Numbered from the stretch's first letter, positions 1-9,059 are shown. The stretch is DNA of 64,000 bases from Acidovorax radicis N35 (GCF_000204195.1 NZ_AFBG01000021.1:248001-312000); one strand, 5' to 3'. Notes: a model not told the origin generated them from the letters alone. Translations and numbers: made by a program.

Positions 1-97
1 GCTGGACTGAGGCTGTTTTCAGGCGAGGGCGTCAACGCAGTGCTACCGCCCGCGGTGACACCAAGGCACGCCACAGACGCAAGATCCTGAGCAAGCG
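1..97. other. Short gene-free left edge
   Basis: This stretch follows the dprA stop codon. No start codon with a plausible frame and no hairpin with a T-run was found on either strand. In related genomes a DUF494 (smg) gene often follows dprA; if it is here it begins beyond the window edge. Confidence 0.4.
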
Positions 98-1282
98 TCA
101 GGCGCTTCCCAGTCGCTGGTACAGGCCACCGGGCAAACGCGCCACTTGGCCATCCAGTTCCAGCTCCAGCAATTCCACCTGCAGCGACGCGGCGTCCAGG
201 CCCGTGCGGGCCACCAGCGCATCGACACCCATGGGGTCAAAGCCCAACGCCTGCAGTAGGGGGCTTTCGGCCTCTCGGGTGGCCATGGGTTCGCCGACAG
301 GCGCGGCAGCCCCAGAATCTGCCGAGCGCCTGTCGCCCATCGGAGCGGGAGGCATGCGCAATTCCTCCAGCACATCCTGCGCGGATTCCACCAGCTTGGC
401 GCCCTGGCGTATGAGCGCATGGCAACCCCGCGATTGCGGCGCGTGAATGGAGCCGGGGATGGCGAAGACCTCACGGCCCTGCTCAGCCGCCATTCGGGCG
501 GTGATCAGCGACCCTGATGCCAATGCCGCCTCTACCACGAGGGTGCCTTGGGAGAGGCCGGAGATGATGCGGTTGCGCTTGGGAAAATTGGCCGCCAGCG
601 GTGGTGTGCCCAAGGGGTACTCGCTGACCAGCAGCCCATGGGCAGCGATGCGGTGGGCGAGGTCTAGGTTCTTGCGAGGGTAGACACGGTCCAGCCCTGT
701 GCCCACCACAGCAATGGTGGCAGGTGCAACCTCCGCCGTCGGGCCAGTGGGTACGTCCAGCGCGCCCTCATGGGCGGCAGCATCCACCCCCAGTGCGAGC
801 CCCGAGACAATGGTGAAGCCCGCCCCGCGCAAGGTTCGGGAGAAGAGCTTCGCGTTTTCCGCGCCTTGCGCGGTCGGGTTGCGGCTTCCGACGACCGCAA
901 GGCACCGGTCCGTGGGAAACGGGTTTTGCGCAAGCAACTGGGCTGGCCCCATCAGGTACATGAGCAGCGGCGGGTCTTCGGTGTCGAGAAGCGACGGCGG
1001 ATACCGGGCATCACCCAGAGTGACCACCGCACGGGCAGGCCCCTGCAAATCTGCACCCTCCAGCCATTGCCAGGTGGTCTCCAGCAACGCTTCCCAGGTG
1101 CTGGGCACGGTGCACAGCGCCTTGGCTTGGGCCAAGGTCACACAGTGCTGCAAGGCCGATTCGGGCTGCCGGAAGATTTCCTGGGGCAGGCCAAAGCGTG
1201 TCAGCAGACGCCGCGCCGCGCCATTTCCCACACCCGGGGAAAGGGTGAGGCGCAGCCAAGCACCCAACTCTTCGCGGTCCAT
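98..1282 (-). CDS. dprA: DNA-processing protein DprA
   Basis: DprA binds incoming single-stranded DNA in the cytoplasm during natural transformation and loads RecA on it. The 394-residue product has an N-terminal helical segment (residues 1-110), then the Rossmann-like core: VGSRNP at 131-136, SGLALGVD at 160-167, GTGLDRVYP near 194, FPKRNRIISGLS at 233-244 and SGSLITA near 256. A winged-helix-like C-terminal segment covers about 330-390. A short insertion rich in Pro, Thr and Ala (about 176-190) interrupts the core before the GTGLDRVYP motif. I chose the ATG at 1282 because MDREELGAW matches the usual family start; an in-frame TTG 75 bases upstream would add 25 residues. It lies 90 bases downstream of the LysM gene, with which it may be co-transcribed. 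Confidence 0.93.
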   Translation of the reverse strand: MDREELGAWLRLTLSPGVGNGAARRLLTRFGLPQEIFRQPESALQHCVTLAQAKALCTVPSTWEALLETTWQWLEGADLQGPARAVVTLGDARYPPSLLDTEDPPLLMYLMGPAQLLAQNPFPTDRCLAVVGSRNPTAQGAENAKLFSRTLRGAGFTIVSGLALGVDAAAHEGALDVPTGPTAEVAPATIAVVGTGLDRVYPRKNLDLAHRIAAHGLLVSEYPLGTPPLAANFPKRNRIISGLSQGTLVVEAALASGSLITARMAAEQGREVFAIPGSIHAPQSRGCHALIRQGAKLVESAQDVLEELRMPPAPMGDRRSADSGAAAPVGEPMATREAESPLLQALGFDPMGVDALVARTGLDAASLQVELLELELDGQVARLPGGLYQRLGSA

Positions 1283-1372
1283 GGTGGCGGTTCTTGGAGG
1301 AAACAGCGGCAGCGCCAGCCAAGCCACCCAGCCGCCCGCAGGCGGCTGCGCGGCCAAGGCAGGCCCTCGCAG

Positions 1373-2590
1373 TTATTCCTGAGGATTGATCAGGCGATCG
1401 CCCACGCGCACGCCACTGCGGATTTCCAGAATCAGTGCATACGAGACGCGGTCGAAGGTGCGGAACACCATGGCGGTACCGTTGCTCTCGCTGGGCAGCT
1501 TGATCGTGGTCTTCGCATCGCCGGTCACATCCTTGATGCGGTCGCCCTTGGTCAGCAACGACAGGACGTGGCCTGGCTCGATGCCGTCCTGCGCACCCAT
1601 GTTGATCGCAACCACCTGGTTCTGTGCGGCATAAGCCGCCGAGAAGCTGCCATAGATGGAGACGACCCGCGCATCCACATCGATATGGGGCGCACGGGGG
1701 GTGTAGCTGGTAAAGACCCGGGCAGGCGCGGGCAGGATGCGGTCCCCTGCGCGAATCTCCTCCTTGGTGCCGGACAGATCCACGGTGGCAGGCACATATT
1801 CGGAAACATAGCCGCCCTTGCCATTGGGAATGTCTTCAAAAGACTCGCCCCGCACCAGCTCTGCCTTGCCCAGGTACTGCGCTTCGTACCCGAGGATTTC
1901 GCCCGTCACCGGATCCTTCATGGCTACCGCATCGCGGAAGACACGGAAGAAGCGTGGTTCGCCTGGCTCGGCGCGGACGGGTGCCGAAGCGTCACCGCGC
2001 ACATAGGCGCGGTCACCACTGGCCATCAGCACGCGGTCCTCGGTAGTGGCCACGATGCGGGGTGCCCGCTGGAGCACTTGGGCATCCACCACCAGGGGCT
2101 CCACAAGGAAGGGCTCGATCAGGTGAGACTTGAGCGTGGGAAGCGCGGTACTGGCCAGGCTGTCGCTGCGGGTGCGGGGAGACACGCGCACCGTCTGTGG
2201 CTCGGACTCGGAAACGCCGGGTGGCGTGGTCCGCAGGCGGGCATAACCGCCATCCTTGTCCAGATAGAGCGTCTGACCGGGATAAATCAGGTGGGGGTTC
2301 GCAATGGCCTTGAGGTTCATGCCCCACAGTTCAGGCCAGCGCCAGGGACGCTTGAGGTACAGGCCCGCAATACCCCACAGCGTGTCGCCACGCTGAACCG
2401 TGTAGGTGTCGGGCGCATTGGGTGCCAGCTCTGAAAGGGGGATACCGCGCTCAGAAACCTGCTGCGCCGTGGCGCGCTGGCCACTGGAGACGGAGTGGTT
2501 CTGGGCCTGAGCCGGTGCGACCAGCAAAGCGCCAGCGATGATGGTGAGCGCGCCCAGGGCGGTCCGCCGCACGCTGGTGAATGCTGTCAT
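1373..2590 (-). CDS. Secreted LysM-domain protein
   Basis: This 405-residue protein starts with a signal peptide (residues 1-30, ending in APAQAQ) and has one LysM domain at about 63-110 (YTVQRGDTLWGIAG then NPHLIYPGQTLYL). LysM domains bind peptidoglycan, so the protein probably sits in the periplasm on the cell wall. The remaining 290 residues are mostly beta-type sequence without a motif I recognise. The ATG at 2590 is preceded by AAGGAACAAC, a good ribosome binding site; in-frame upstream starts lack one. In beta-proteobacteria a LysM gene of this kind commonly stands between dprA and the divergent def gene, which supports a cell-envelope role. The precise function is unknown. Confidence 0.85.
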   Translation of the reverse strand: MTAFTSVRRTALGALTIIAGALLVAPAQAQNHSVSSGQRATAQQVSERGIPLSELAPNAPDTYTVQRGDTLWGIAGLYLKRPWRWPELWGMNLKAIANPHLIYPGQTLYLDKDGGYARLRTTPPGVSESEPQTVRVSPRTRSDSLASTALPTLKSHLIEPFLVEPLVVDAQVLQRAPRIVATTEDRVLMASGDRAYVRGDASAPVRAEPGEPRFFRVFRDAVAMKDPVTGEILGYEAQYLGKAELVRGESFEDIPNGKGGYVSEYVPATVDLSGTKEEIRAGDRILPAPARVFTSYTPRAPHIDVDARVVSIYGSFSAAYAAQNQVVAINMGAQDGIEPGHVLSLLTKGDRIKDVTGDAKTTIKLPSESNGTAMVFRTFDRVSYALILEIRSGVRVGDRLINPQE

Positions 2591-2789
2591 GTTGTTCCTT
2601 TTCTCATGCATTGGGAAACGCCCCCTCGCTGGCACCTCGGTGCACGGTGCAACCGCGCAGCCGGGCAAATACGTTACAAAGCTACTTAGATTCTCTGCTC
2701 AAGCCCTTGATTCGGCAACGATTATTGGCCTGGAGCGCTGCAGCAGGCCTTAAAAGTGGCGAAAATAGCGACATCTCTTGGCAGCTTTC
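2591..2789. promoter_or_regulatory. Divergent promoter region, LysM gene // def
   Basis: About 200 bases separate the two divergent starts. The stretch is more AT-rich than its surroundings around 2670-2780 and must hold both promoters. I could not place -35/-10 pairs with confidence. Confidence 0.4.
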
Positions 2790-3299
2790 ATGGCAATCCT
2801 CCCCATTCTCTGTTACCCGGACCCCCGGCTTCATAAGGTTGCACACCCCATCCAGGCAGTGGACGACCGCATCCGGACATTGGTCTCCGACATGCTGGCC
2901 ACCATGTACGACGCCCATGGCATTGGCCTGGCTGCCACCCAGGTGGATGTGCACGAGCGGCTGGTGGTCATCGATGTCTCTGAAGAGCGCGACCAACCGC
3001 TGGTGCTGATCAATCCCGAACTTGTCTGGACCAGTGCCGAGAAGCACCTCAATGACGAAGGCTGCCTCTCGGTGCCCGGCATCTACGACGGTGTCGAGCG
3101 TTTCGATGCCGTGCACGTGCGGGCATTGGACGCGCAGGGCCAGTCCCGCGTCATCGAGGCCGATGGGCTGCTGGCTGTCTGCATTCAGCACGAGATGGAC
3201 CACCTGATGGGCAAGGTGTTTGTGGAGTACCTCTCTCCGCTCAAGCGCAACCGCATCAAGACCAAGATGATCAAGCAGCAGCGGGGGGCCCGCGAGTGA
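2790..3299 (+). CDS. def: Peptide deformylase
   Basis: Removes the formyl group from the N-terminal methionine of new proteins as they leave the ribosome. The 169-residue product has the three family motifs: GIGLAATQ at 44-51, EGCLS at 90-94 and HEMDH at 134-138; Cys92, His134 and His138 are the metal ligands and Glu135 the catalytic base. The length equals that of the Escherichia coli enzyme. The ATG at 2790 gives the standard MAILPIL start; a TTG twelve bases upstream is less likely. The stop codon overlaps the next start (TGATG), and fmt, whose product does the opposite reaction on initiator tRNA, follows in the same direction. Confidence 0.97.
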   Translation: MAILPILCYPDPRLHKVAHPIQAVDDRIRTLVSDMLATMYDAHGIGLAATQVDVHERLVVIDVSEERDQPLVLINPELVWTSAEKHLNDEGCLSVPGIYDGVERFDAVHVRALDAQGQSRVIEADGLLAVCIQHEMDHLMGKVFVEYLSPLKRNRIKTKMIKQQRGARE

Positions 3300-3805
3300 T
3301 GCGCCCGGCGCTCTGCACCCTGAGGGGTGGCGGAGTGCTGGCGCTTCTGGCGCTGGTCGTTCAACTGGCGGGCTGTGCGCTGCCTGCCCGCGAAGAGCCC
3401 GGCGCCCTGCGCGCCGAGGTGGTCGCCCGGCTGGGGCCGCCCACCGCCACCGTCCCCCTGCCAAGCGGCGAGCGTCTGCTGTACTCCGAACTCCCCGCAG
3501 GGTTTGCGGCCTACAACCTCGATTTCGATGCCAGCGGCAGGCTGGTGCGCAACGAGCAGGTGCTGACGCAGACGCGCTTTGAGAACATTCCCGTGGGTGT
3601 ATGGACTGCCGCCGATGTGCAACGCACCTTCGGCCCCCCCTTGCGCGTGGAGCGCGTGGCACGGTTTGAGGGCGACATCTGGACCTACCGCTTCCGCCAG
3701 AACTCCGACCCGCGCCTTGCCCACGTCCATCTGGACCCCCAGGGCGTGGTGCGGCTGGTGATGTTCACGGACGAGCTTCCCAACTTTGACAATACGCGCG
3801 ACTGA
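3299..3805 (+). CDS. Small lipoprotein, possibly BamE/OmlA-like
   Basis: The 168-residue product begins with a lipoprotein signal; the lipobox LAGC places the lipidated Cys near residue 24. The mature part carries two similar short units: [20 protein letters not shown] near the start and [21 protein letters not shown] in the middle. A helix followed by an LGPP/FGPP turn is typical of the BamE/SmpA fold, so I infer a double BamE-like outer-membrane lipoprotein, without proof. It starts inside the def stop codon (TGATG) and ends 29 bases before fmt, so it is probably translated with def. Its insertion between def and fmt departs from the usual direct def-fmt junction. Confidence 0.75.
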   Translation: MRPALCTLRGGGVLALLALVVQLAGCALPAREEPGALRAEVVARLGPPTATVPLPSGERLLYSELPAGFAAYNLDFDASGRLVRNEQVLTQTRFENIPVGVWTAADVQRTFGPPLRVERVARFEGDIWTYRFRQNSDPRLAHVHLDPQGVVRLVMFTDELPNFDNTRD

Positions 3806-3834
3806 GTGCGCACTTACCTCCCAACATCTGTTTC

Positions 3835-4902
3835 ATGAGAGTCATTTTTGCCGGTACGCCTGAATTTGCCCGTGTGGCGCTGGAGCGGCTGCTGGCCGCG
3901 GGGTTCACGGTGCCCCTGGTTCTGACCCAGCCCGACCGCCCCGCCGGGCGCGGCATGAAGCTTCAGGCATCCCCCGTCAAGCAATGCGCGCTGGAGCACG
4001 GCATCCCCGTCGCGCAGCCGCGCAGCCTGCGCCTGGATGGCAAGTACCCCGATGACGCAACCGCCGCGCGCGATGCGCTGCGGTCCGTGCAGGCCGATGT
4101 GATGGTGGTGGCTGCCTATGGGCTGATCCTGCCGCAATGGGTGCTGGACGCCATGAGCGCCGCACGGCCGCCCGAAGGCGCGAAGGCCCCCTCGGGGGGC
4201 AGCGAACCACGCGCAGCGGGAAGCGTGGGGGCGCGTTTGGGATGTCTCAACATCCACGCCAGCCTGCTGCCGCGCTGGCGCGGCGCCGCCCCCATCCACC
4301 GTGCCATTGAGTCCGGGGATGCCGAAACCGGCGTCACCATCATGCAGATGGACGCCGGCCTGGACACCGGCGCCATGCTGCTGATGGAACGGCTGGCCAT
4401 CGCCCCCACAGACACGACCGCCGCCCTGCACGACCAGCTGGCACTCCTCGGGGGCCGCATGATCGTGGAGGCGCTGGAGCTGGCGGCTTGTGGAGGGCTG
4501 AAGGCCGTACCCCAGCCCACCGAGGGCATCACCTATGCCCACAAGATCGAGAAGGCAGAGAGCACCATCGACTGGTCGCTGCCCGCCAGGGTGATCGGCC
4601 AGCGCATCCGGGCGTTCGATCCCTTCCCCGGGGCCAGCACCGAGTGCGCCGGGGAAACGATCAAGATATGGAACTACGAAATTGATAGCAACAAATCAAA
4701 TACAGATAAGCGCTACGGCCAAATTTTATCTGTAGACAGCGAGGGAGTAGTGGTCGCCTGCGGCGAGGGCGCGTTGCGACTGACCACCTTGCAGCGCGCG
4801 GGCGGCAAGCGGCTGGCGGCGGCGGACTTCCTGCGGGGTTTCGACCTCCGACCCGGCATGGTGCTGGGCACCCCGCCCCCCACGGCGGCGACACCGGCAT
4901 GA
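3835..4902 (+). CDS. fmt: Methionyl-tRNA formyltransferase with repeat-derived segments
   Basis: Transfers a formyl group from 10-formyltetrahydrofolate to Met-tRNA for translation initiation. The catalytic residues are intact: Asn139 and His141 in [17 protein letters not shown], and Asp177 in MDAGLDTG. At 355 residues it is about 40 longer than the family norm near 315. Most of the excess is residues 106-133, between PQWVLD and RLGCLNIH; this stretch is encoded by a GC-rich palindromic repeat (4156-4236) and is rich in Ala, Pro, Gly and Ser. A second, AT-rich repeat (4672-4730) encodes about residues 280-299 ([17 protein letters not shown]) in the C-terminal tRNA-binding domain; the length there is near normal, so it replaced rather than extended a loop. 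Neither copy breaks the frame. The gene overlaps azlC by ATGA. Confidence 0.95.
   Translation: MRVIFAGTPEFARVALERLLAAGFTVPLVLTQPDRPAGRGMKLQASPVKQCALEHGIPVAQPRSLRLDGKYPDDATAARDALRSVQADVMVVAAYGLILPQWVLDAMSAARPPEGAKAPSGGSEPRAAGSVGARLGCLNIHASLLPRWRGAAPIHRAIESGDAETGVTIMQMDAGLDTGAMLLMERLAIAPTDTTAALHDQLALLGGRMIVEALELAACGGLKAVPQPTEGITYAHKIEKAESTIDWSLPARVIGQRIRAFDPFPGASTECAGETIKIWNYEIDSNKSNTDKRYGQILSVDSEGVVVACGEGALRLTTLQRAGGKRLAAADFLRGFDLRPGMVLGTPPPTAATPA
4156..4236. repeat. GC-rich palindromic repeat inside fmt
   Basis: This segment holds the inverted CCCCCTCGGGGGG and a second imperfect dyad, CCACGC near 4210 and GCGTGG near 4226. Similar elements are, from memory, common between genes in Comamonadaceae; the repeat at 6065-6110 (CCCCCCGGAGGGGG) looks related in style. 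Here it lies in frame within fmt and encodes an extra loop of about 28 residues. Confidence 0.7.
4672..4730. repeat. AT-rich dispersed repeat, copy A (inside fmt)
   Basis: The segment reads CTACGAAATTGATAGC, then a variable middle, then GATAAGCGCTACGGCC and AAATTTT. It aligns with the copies at 23317, 27481 and elsewhere in both arms. Its AT content contrasts sharply with the rest of fmt and it is read through in frame. Confidence 0.75.
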
Positions 4903-5723
4903 GCCGCAGGGCCGCGATCGGCAGCACGCTGCGCCACCCTTCCTTTCGCGTGGCCGCCATCGACATGGCGGGCACAGCCGTGGGCATCGGGGCCTGGGGC
5001 CTGGTAACCGGGGTCGTCATGGTCAAAAGTGGCCTGCCGGTCGGCATCGCCATCTTCATGTCGCTGGTGGTGTATGCCGGCAGCGCGCAGCTCGCCGTCA
5101 TCCCCCTGATGGCCGTGGGTGCACCGCTGTGGGTGGTCTGGCTGACGGCCAGCTGCGTGAACCTGCGCTTCGTGATCTTCAGCAGCATGTGGCGCAGCTA
5201 CTTCGTGCATCTGCCGCTGCGCCAGCGCCTGGCCGTGGGCTATTTCAGCGGCGACGTGATCTACGTGGCCTTCATGAAGCGCTTCCCCGAGCCACGTCCC
5301 CAGCCCGAGCAGGTGCCCTATTTCTGGGGCGCGGCCACCACCAACTGGCTGGCCTGGCAGGTGCCATCCATCGCAGGCATCCTGCTGGCCAACGCCGTGC
5401 CGCTGTCGTGGGGCCTGGGGTTTGCGGGCGTGCTGGCACTGCTGGGTGTGCTGCTGTCGCTGCTGTTCGACCGGGCCACCTGGCTGGCCACCGGTGTTGC
5501 CGCCACGGCCGCGATTGCCGCCTTTGCATTGCCGCTCAAGCTCAACATCCTGGTGGCCATTGCCGCCGCGGTCGCCGCCGGCCTGCTGATGGAGGCGGTG
5601 GACCGCCGCCGCCACAAACCCGAACTGGTCCTGCTGCCTGCGGACAGTGTGCTGCCGCCCGAAGAGCGCGAGCAGGTCGAGGCGGGCGATGTCGTGCCAC
5701 TGCGCGAGGAGCGTCATCCATGA
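4899..5723 (+). CDS. azlC: AzlC-family branched-chain amino acid exporter, large subunit
   Basis: AzlC with AzlD exports branched-chain amino acids and related compounds across the inner membrane. The 274-residue protein has about seven hydrophobic segments between residues 20 and 235, including the family's [14 protein letters not shown] and [14 protein letters not shown] segments, and a charged cytoplasmic tail (235-274). The start overlaps the fmt stop codon (ATGA) and the stop overlaps azlD in the same way, so the three genes are translationally coupled. The family is clear; the substrate cannot be told from the sequence. A Lrp-type regulator gene, often adjacent, is absent. Confidence 0.9.
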   Translation: MSRRAAIGSTLRHPSFRVAAIDMAGTAVGIGAWGLVTGVVMVKSGLPVGIAIFMSLVVYAGSAQLAVIPLMAVGAPLWVVWLTASCVNLRFVIFSSMWRSYFVHLPLRQRLAVGYFSGDVIYVAFMKRFPEPRPQPEQVPYFWGAATTNWLAWQVPSIAGILLANAVPLSWGLGFAGVLALLGVLLSLLFDRATWLATGVAATAAIAAFALPLKLNILVAIAAAVAAGLLMEAVDRRRHKPELVLLPADSVLPPEEREQVEAGDVVPLREERHP

Positions 5724-6058
5724 ACCACTGGTCCTGGATCGAACCCGCCATCGCCATCTTCGGCCTGGCCGTGATCACCGTGGTGTCGCGCTCGTTCTTC
5801 ATGATTCCCGAACGCGAATTGCCGCTGCCCGACTGGCTCAAGCGTGGGCTCAAGTACGCACCGCTGGCAGCACTGGCTGCAGTCATTGCGCCCGAGATGC
5901 TCATGACGAAGGGCGAACTGATTGACACCTTCATGGATGCCCGACTCCCTGCGGTGGTGTGCGCAGCCGCCTACTACTTCTGGCAGCGCGGCATCCTGGG
6001 CACCATCGTCGTCGGCATGGTGGTGTACCTGCCACTGCACATCGGCTGGGGCTGGTAG
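5720..6058 (+). CDS. azlD: AzlD-family exporter, small subunit
   Basis: The 112-residue product has three to four membrane segments (about 7-27, 44-60, 75-90 and 95-110) and matches the AzlD family in length and position after azlC. The pattern FMIPERELPLPDWLKRGLKYAPLA is of the type seen at the family's cytoplasmic loop. The ATG at 5720 overlaps the azlC stop codon (ATGA). It is presumed to be the partner of AzlC. Confidence 0.88.
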   Translation: MNHWSWIEPAIAIFGLAVITVVSRSFFMIPERELPLPDWLKRGLKYAPLAALAAVIAPEMLMTKGELIDTFMDARLPAVVCAAAYYFWQRGILGTIVVGMVVYLPLHIGWGW

Positions 6059-6063
6059 GCGGT

Positions 6064-6146
6064 GAAGCCCCCCTGAGTCGCCTTTGGCGCCTTCCCCCCG
6101 GAGGGGGACGCACCCGGTGGCCTGGCAAAGCCAGTTCCACGGGTGC
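6064..6146. repeat. Intergenic palindromic repeat with nested hairpin
   Basis: Between azlD and pgk, CCCCCC-GGA-GGGGG near 6094-6106 is followed by a long hairpin at 6110-6146: GCACCCGGTGG pairs with CCACGGGTGC (one bulge), and inside it CTGGC-AAA-GCCAG pairs perfectly. There is no T-run, so it is not a standard terminator. It resembles GC-rich repeats spread through Comamonadaceae genomes. Confidence 0.65.
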
Positions 6147-6231
6147 ACTGGCATGGGCACGGGAGCGGCATGGGCTTCGATCACTAAAATGGCGGCGCTG
6201 ATCCACGTGCCCTCACCAAGCTAACCACTCC

Positions 6232-7431
6232 ATGAACATCCTCCGCTTTTCCGATCTGTGCGCCCAAGGCAAGGCCCAAGGCCAGCGCGTCTTCATCCGC
6301 GCCGACCTGAACGTACCCCAGGACGATGCTGGCCGCATCACCGAAGACACCCGCATCCGCGCATCGATTCCCTGCATCCGCCTGGCTCTGGACGCAGGGG
6401 CTGCCGTCATGGTGACCAGCCACCTCGGTCGCCCAACCGAAGGTGAATTCAAGCCCGAAGACTCGCTGGCCCCCGTGGCCAAGCGCCTGGCAGAGCTTCT
6501 GGGCCGCGAGGTGCCGCTGGTCTCGAACTGGGTGGATGGCGTCACCGTCGCCCCCGGCCAGGTCGTGCTGCTGGAGAACTGCCGCCTGAATGTGGGCGAA
6601 AAGAAGAACAAGGAAGACCTGGCCCGCAAGCTGGCCGCGCTGTGCGACATCTTCGTGAACGATGCCTTTGGCACCGCCCACCGCGCCGAAGGCACGACCT
6701 ATGGCATCGCGCAGTTTGCCCCCATCGCCTGCGCCGGCCCGCTGCTGTCGGCCGAGATCGACGCCCTGACCAAGGCCCTGGCCCATCCTCAGCGCCCACT
6801 GGCAGCCATCGTGGCGGGCTCCAAGGTCTCGACCAAGCTCACCATCCTCAAGAGCCTGGCCGACAAGGTGGACCAGCTCATCGTGGGCGGCGGCATTGCC
6901 AACACCTTCATGCTGGCGGCGGGCCTGCCCATCGGCAAAAGCCTGGCCGAACCCGACCTGCTGGACGAGGCGCGTGCCGTGATCGCCGCGATGAAGGCGC
7001 GCGGCGCCGAAGTGCCGATCCCGACCGACGTGGTCACCGCCAAGGCCTTTGCGGCCGACGCCCCGGCCACCGTCAAGGCCGCCACCGAAGTGGCCGAGGA
7101 CGACCTGATCCTCGACATCGGCCCCGAAACCGCCGCACGCCTGGCCACCCAACTCAAATCCGCCGGCACCATTGTTTGGAACGGCCCAGTGGGCGTATTT
7201 GAATTCGCGGCCTTCGAAAACGGCACCCGCGAAATTGCGAAAGCCATTGCCGAATCGCCCGCCTTCAGCATCGCGGGCGGTGGCGACACCCTGGCGGCCA
7301 TCGCCAAATATGGCATCGAGAAACAGGTGGGCTACATCTCCACGGGCGGCGGCGCGTTTCTGGAAGTGCTGGAAGGCAGAACACTTCCTGCGTTCGAGAT
7401 TCTCGAAAAACGCTTCGTTACCATCGCTTGA
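6232..7431 (+). CDS. pgk: Phosphoglycerate kinase
   Basis: Catalyses the reversible, ATP-forming step of glycolysis from 1,3-bisphosphoglycerate to 3-phosphoglycerate in the cytoplasm. The 399-residue length is typical of bacterial Pgk. Visible signatures include FIRADLNVP near the N-terminus, VTSHLGRP for substrate binding, [11 protein letters not shown], the hinge-region GGGIANTFM, and the nucleotide-binding NGPVGVFE and GGGDTLAAI near the C-terminus. It stands alone: gap, pyk and fba are not in the window. A TAAAAT hexamer at about 6184-6189 could be the -10 element, giving a leader of about 40 bases. A long-loop hairpin at 7519-7572 lies downstream. Confidence 0.97.
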   Translation: MNILRFSDLCAQGKAQGQRVFIRADLNVPQDDAGRITEDTRIRASIPCIRLALDAGAAVMVTSHLGRPTEGEFKPEDSLAPVAKRLAELLGREVPLVSNWVDGVTVAPGQVVLLENCRLNVGEKKNKEDLARKLAALCDIFVNDAFGTAHRAEGTTYGIAQFAPIACAGPLLSAEIDALTKALAHPQRPLAAIVAGSKVSTKLTILKSLADKVDQLIVGGGIANTFMLAAGLPIGKSLAEPDLLDEARAVIAAMKARGAEVPIPTDVVTAKAFAADAPATVKAATEVAEDDLILDIGPETAARLATQLKSAGTIVWNGPVGVFEFAAFENGTREIAKAIAESPAFSIAGGGDTLAAIAKYGIEKQVGYISTGGGAFLEVLEGRTLPAFEILEKRFVTIA

Positions 7432-7518
7432 AATCTGTTACACACGCGAACACAAGCAAATGCAGCCGCGCGTAAGCAAGCACGCCAATCTGTGACCAAA
7501 AACAACGAATTGCGTGTG

Positions 7519-7572
7519 TCTGGGCGCAGTTACCTCATTTTTTTCTTGTTTTTGTTGAGTATCGCGCCCAGA
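7519..7572. promoter_or_regulatory. Long-loop inverted repeat upstream of lipoprotein operon
   Basis: TCTGGGCGC at 7519-7527 pairs perfectly with GCGCCCAGA at 7564-7572 across a 36-base, T-rich loop. It lies in the 209-base gap between pgk and the lipoprotein gene. It could be the pgk 3' end structure or a leader structure of the lipoprotein mRNA; the loop is too large for a standard terminator. Confidence 0.5.
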
Positions 7573-7640
7573 ATTATTTTTCAATCGCGTGGGATGTATC
7601 TGTTCATGTCCCCGCCTCTCAAAGTCCGTAGGAGGGAATC

Positions 7641-8327
7641 ATGAAATTTTCAAAGGCAGTCAGCTTGGCGGTACTCGCTGGCGCTGTGGCTACTTTGGCG
7701 GGATGTGCTTATCGTTCGCCCATTCCCCTGGCGGAGAACTTTGAGCTGACCGTACAACCCAAGGTCCGCTCTGCGGGCCACTGGGAGCTGGTCTCGAACG
7801 ATGTGGTGGCGCAAACCCTCAGCACGCTCGACAAGTCCGGTGTGGCACCAGGTACGCAGCTGCATGTGGCGCTGCCACCCAACCCCAGCTCGTTTGACCT
7901 CGCGTTCCGCGATTTCCTGATCACCAAGCTGGTCCAAAGCGGCGCCCCTGTGCTGCAAGACCCCGGCCAAACGCTCAACGTGACCTACAACACGCAGATC
8001 GTCCGCCACAACAGCCCACGCCCCCACTTCATTCCCGGCCAGTTCACCATGATTGCAGCGGGCCTGATGGCCGGCTATGGCCTGCGCCATGAACACCTGG
8101 ACCTGCAGCTGCTGGCCACGCTGGGCCTGACCTCGCTGGCCGACTACGGCGCCAGCATCAACTCGGGCGGCCCGACCAACACCGAAATGATCCTGACCAC
8201 CACCGTGACGCGTGGCGGCCAGTACGTGGTGCGCAAGACCGACGTGTACTACCTGGAAAATGCGGACACGCCCCTGTTCATGCGTCCGTCCTATAGGAAC
8301 GTCAACATGAAGGTAGTTTCGCAATGA
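7641..8327 (+). CDS. Conserved lipoprotein of unknown function
   Basis: The 228-residue product has a lipoprotein signal peptide with lipobox LAGC (Cys about residue 22). No catalytic motif is recognised. The mature part alternates beta-type segments with a short hydrophobic stretch at about 133-150 (FTMIAAGLMAGYG). It is preceded by an excellent ribosome binding site (AGGAGGGA, 7631-7638). It overlaps the next gene, a FlgO-like lipoprotein, by ATGA, so the two products are made together and probably act together in the outer membrane. The pairing suggests a role in envelope or surface-structure assembly, but this is inference. Confidence 0.8.
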   Translation: MKFSKAVSLAVLAGAVATLAGCAYRSPIPLAENFELTVQPKVRSAGHWELVSNDVVAQTLSTLDKSGVAPGTQLHVALPPNPSSFDLAFRDFLITKLVQSGAPVLQDPGQTLNVTYNTQIVRHNSPRPHFIPGQFTMIAAGLMAGYGLRHEHLDLQLLATLGLTSLADYGASINSGGPTNTEMILTTTVTRGGQYVVRKTDVYYLENADTPLFMRPSYRNVNMKVVSQ

Positions 8328-8881
8328 AATCCACAGCACTTCTGACCGCGCTGGCCGCAGCGGCCCTGCTGGCTGGCTGCGCCAACAACGGCGCGCCCGT
8401 GCGCACGGAACCCACGTACCAGGAAGCTGCCAGCAACCAGTTCCTGACCAGCAGCCAGGATGCCGTGGCCAAGCTGACCGCTGGCTTCGACATGAGCACC
8501 ATCGGCAGCGGCCCTGTCCTGGTTGCCACGGTGGTCAACGTGAACGACCTGAGCCGCTCGGCCCCTCTGGGCCGCACCCTGTCCGAGCAATATGCCTCGC
8601 ACATGGCCAGTGGTGGCTTCAACGTCAAGGAAATCAAGCTGCGCGGCGACGTGTTCGTGCGCGAAGGTGCTGGCGAGTTGTTGCTGTCGCGTGAAATCAA
8701 AGACATTGCACGCAGCCACAACGCCTCGCTGGTGCTCGTGGGCACGTACTCGGCTGCAGCCAACTACACCTACGTAAGCCTGAAGCTTGTGCGCACCGAA
8801 GACAGCCGCATCATCCGTGGCTACGACTACGCACTGCCCAACGACCGTGACGTGCAACGCCTGCTGGCGGTACCGCGCTGA
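8324..8881 (+). CDS. FlgO-family outer-membrane lipoprotein
   Basis: A 185-residue lipoprotein (lipobox LAGC, Cys about residue 19). The mature region resembles the FlgO domain: a segment with [20 protein letters not shown], then [20 protein letters not shown], a middle [20 protein letters not shown] and [18 protein letters not shown]. In Vibrio, FlgO is an outer-membrane protein needed for stable flagella, but many FlgO-domain lipoproteins occur outside flagellar loci, as here. The gene overlaps the upstream lipoprotein gene by ATGA and is followed at 8931 by a strong terminator, so this is a closed two-gene operon. Confidence 0.8.
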   Translation: MKSTALLTALAAAALLAGCANNGAPVRTEPTYQEAASNQFLTSSQDAVAKLTAGFDMSTIGSGPVLVATVVNVNDLSRSAPLGRTLSEQYASHMASGGFNVKEIKLRGDVFVREGAGELLLSREIKDIARSHNASLVLVGTYSAAANYTYVSLKLVRTEDSRIIRGYDYALPNDRDVQRLLAVPR

Positions 8882-8930
8882 GACTGAGGGAATAGGCTGG
8901 ACGCTGGCCCACCCCCGAGCAAAACCCCAA

Positions 8931-8955
8931 AAAGGCCGTTTCGACGGCCTTTTTT
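8931..8955 (+). terminator. Rho-independent terminator of the lipoprotein operon
   Basis: A nine-base stem (AAAGGCCGT with ACGGCCTTT) closed by a TTCG tetraloop runs into a T-rich tail. It lies 50 bases after the FlgO-like gene. Confidence 0.9.
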
Positions 8956-9059
8956 GTTGCCTGCGGAATGCCGGGGGACGTACGCTCACGCGTTCTCAAC
9001 CGCCTCGACAGCCGCAGAACCACGCGGCGGTGCATGCCACCCCACCTAAAATCACGCCC

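Noticed and set aside
770..2434. A long plus-strand frame of about 550 codons opposite dprA and the LysM gene
   Set aside because: It is antisense to two genes with clear motifs, has no domain pattern and reflects GC-rich codon structure.
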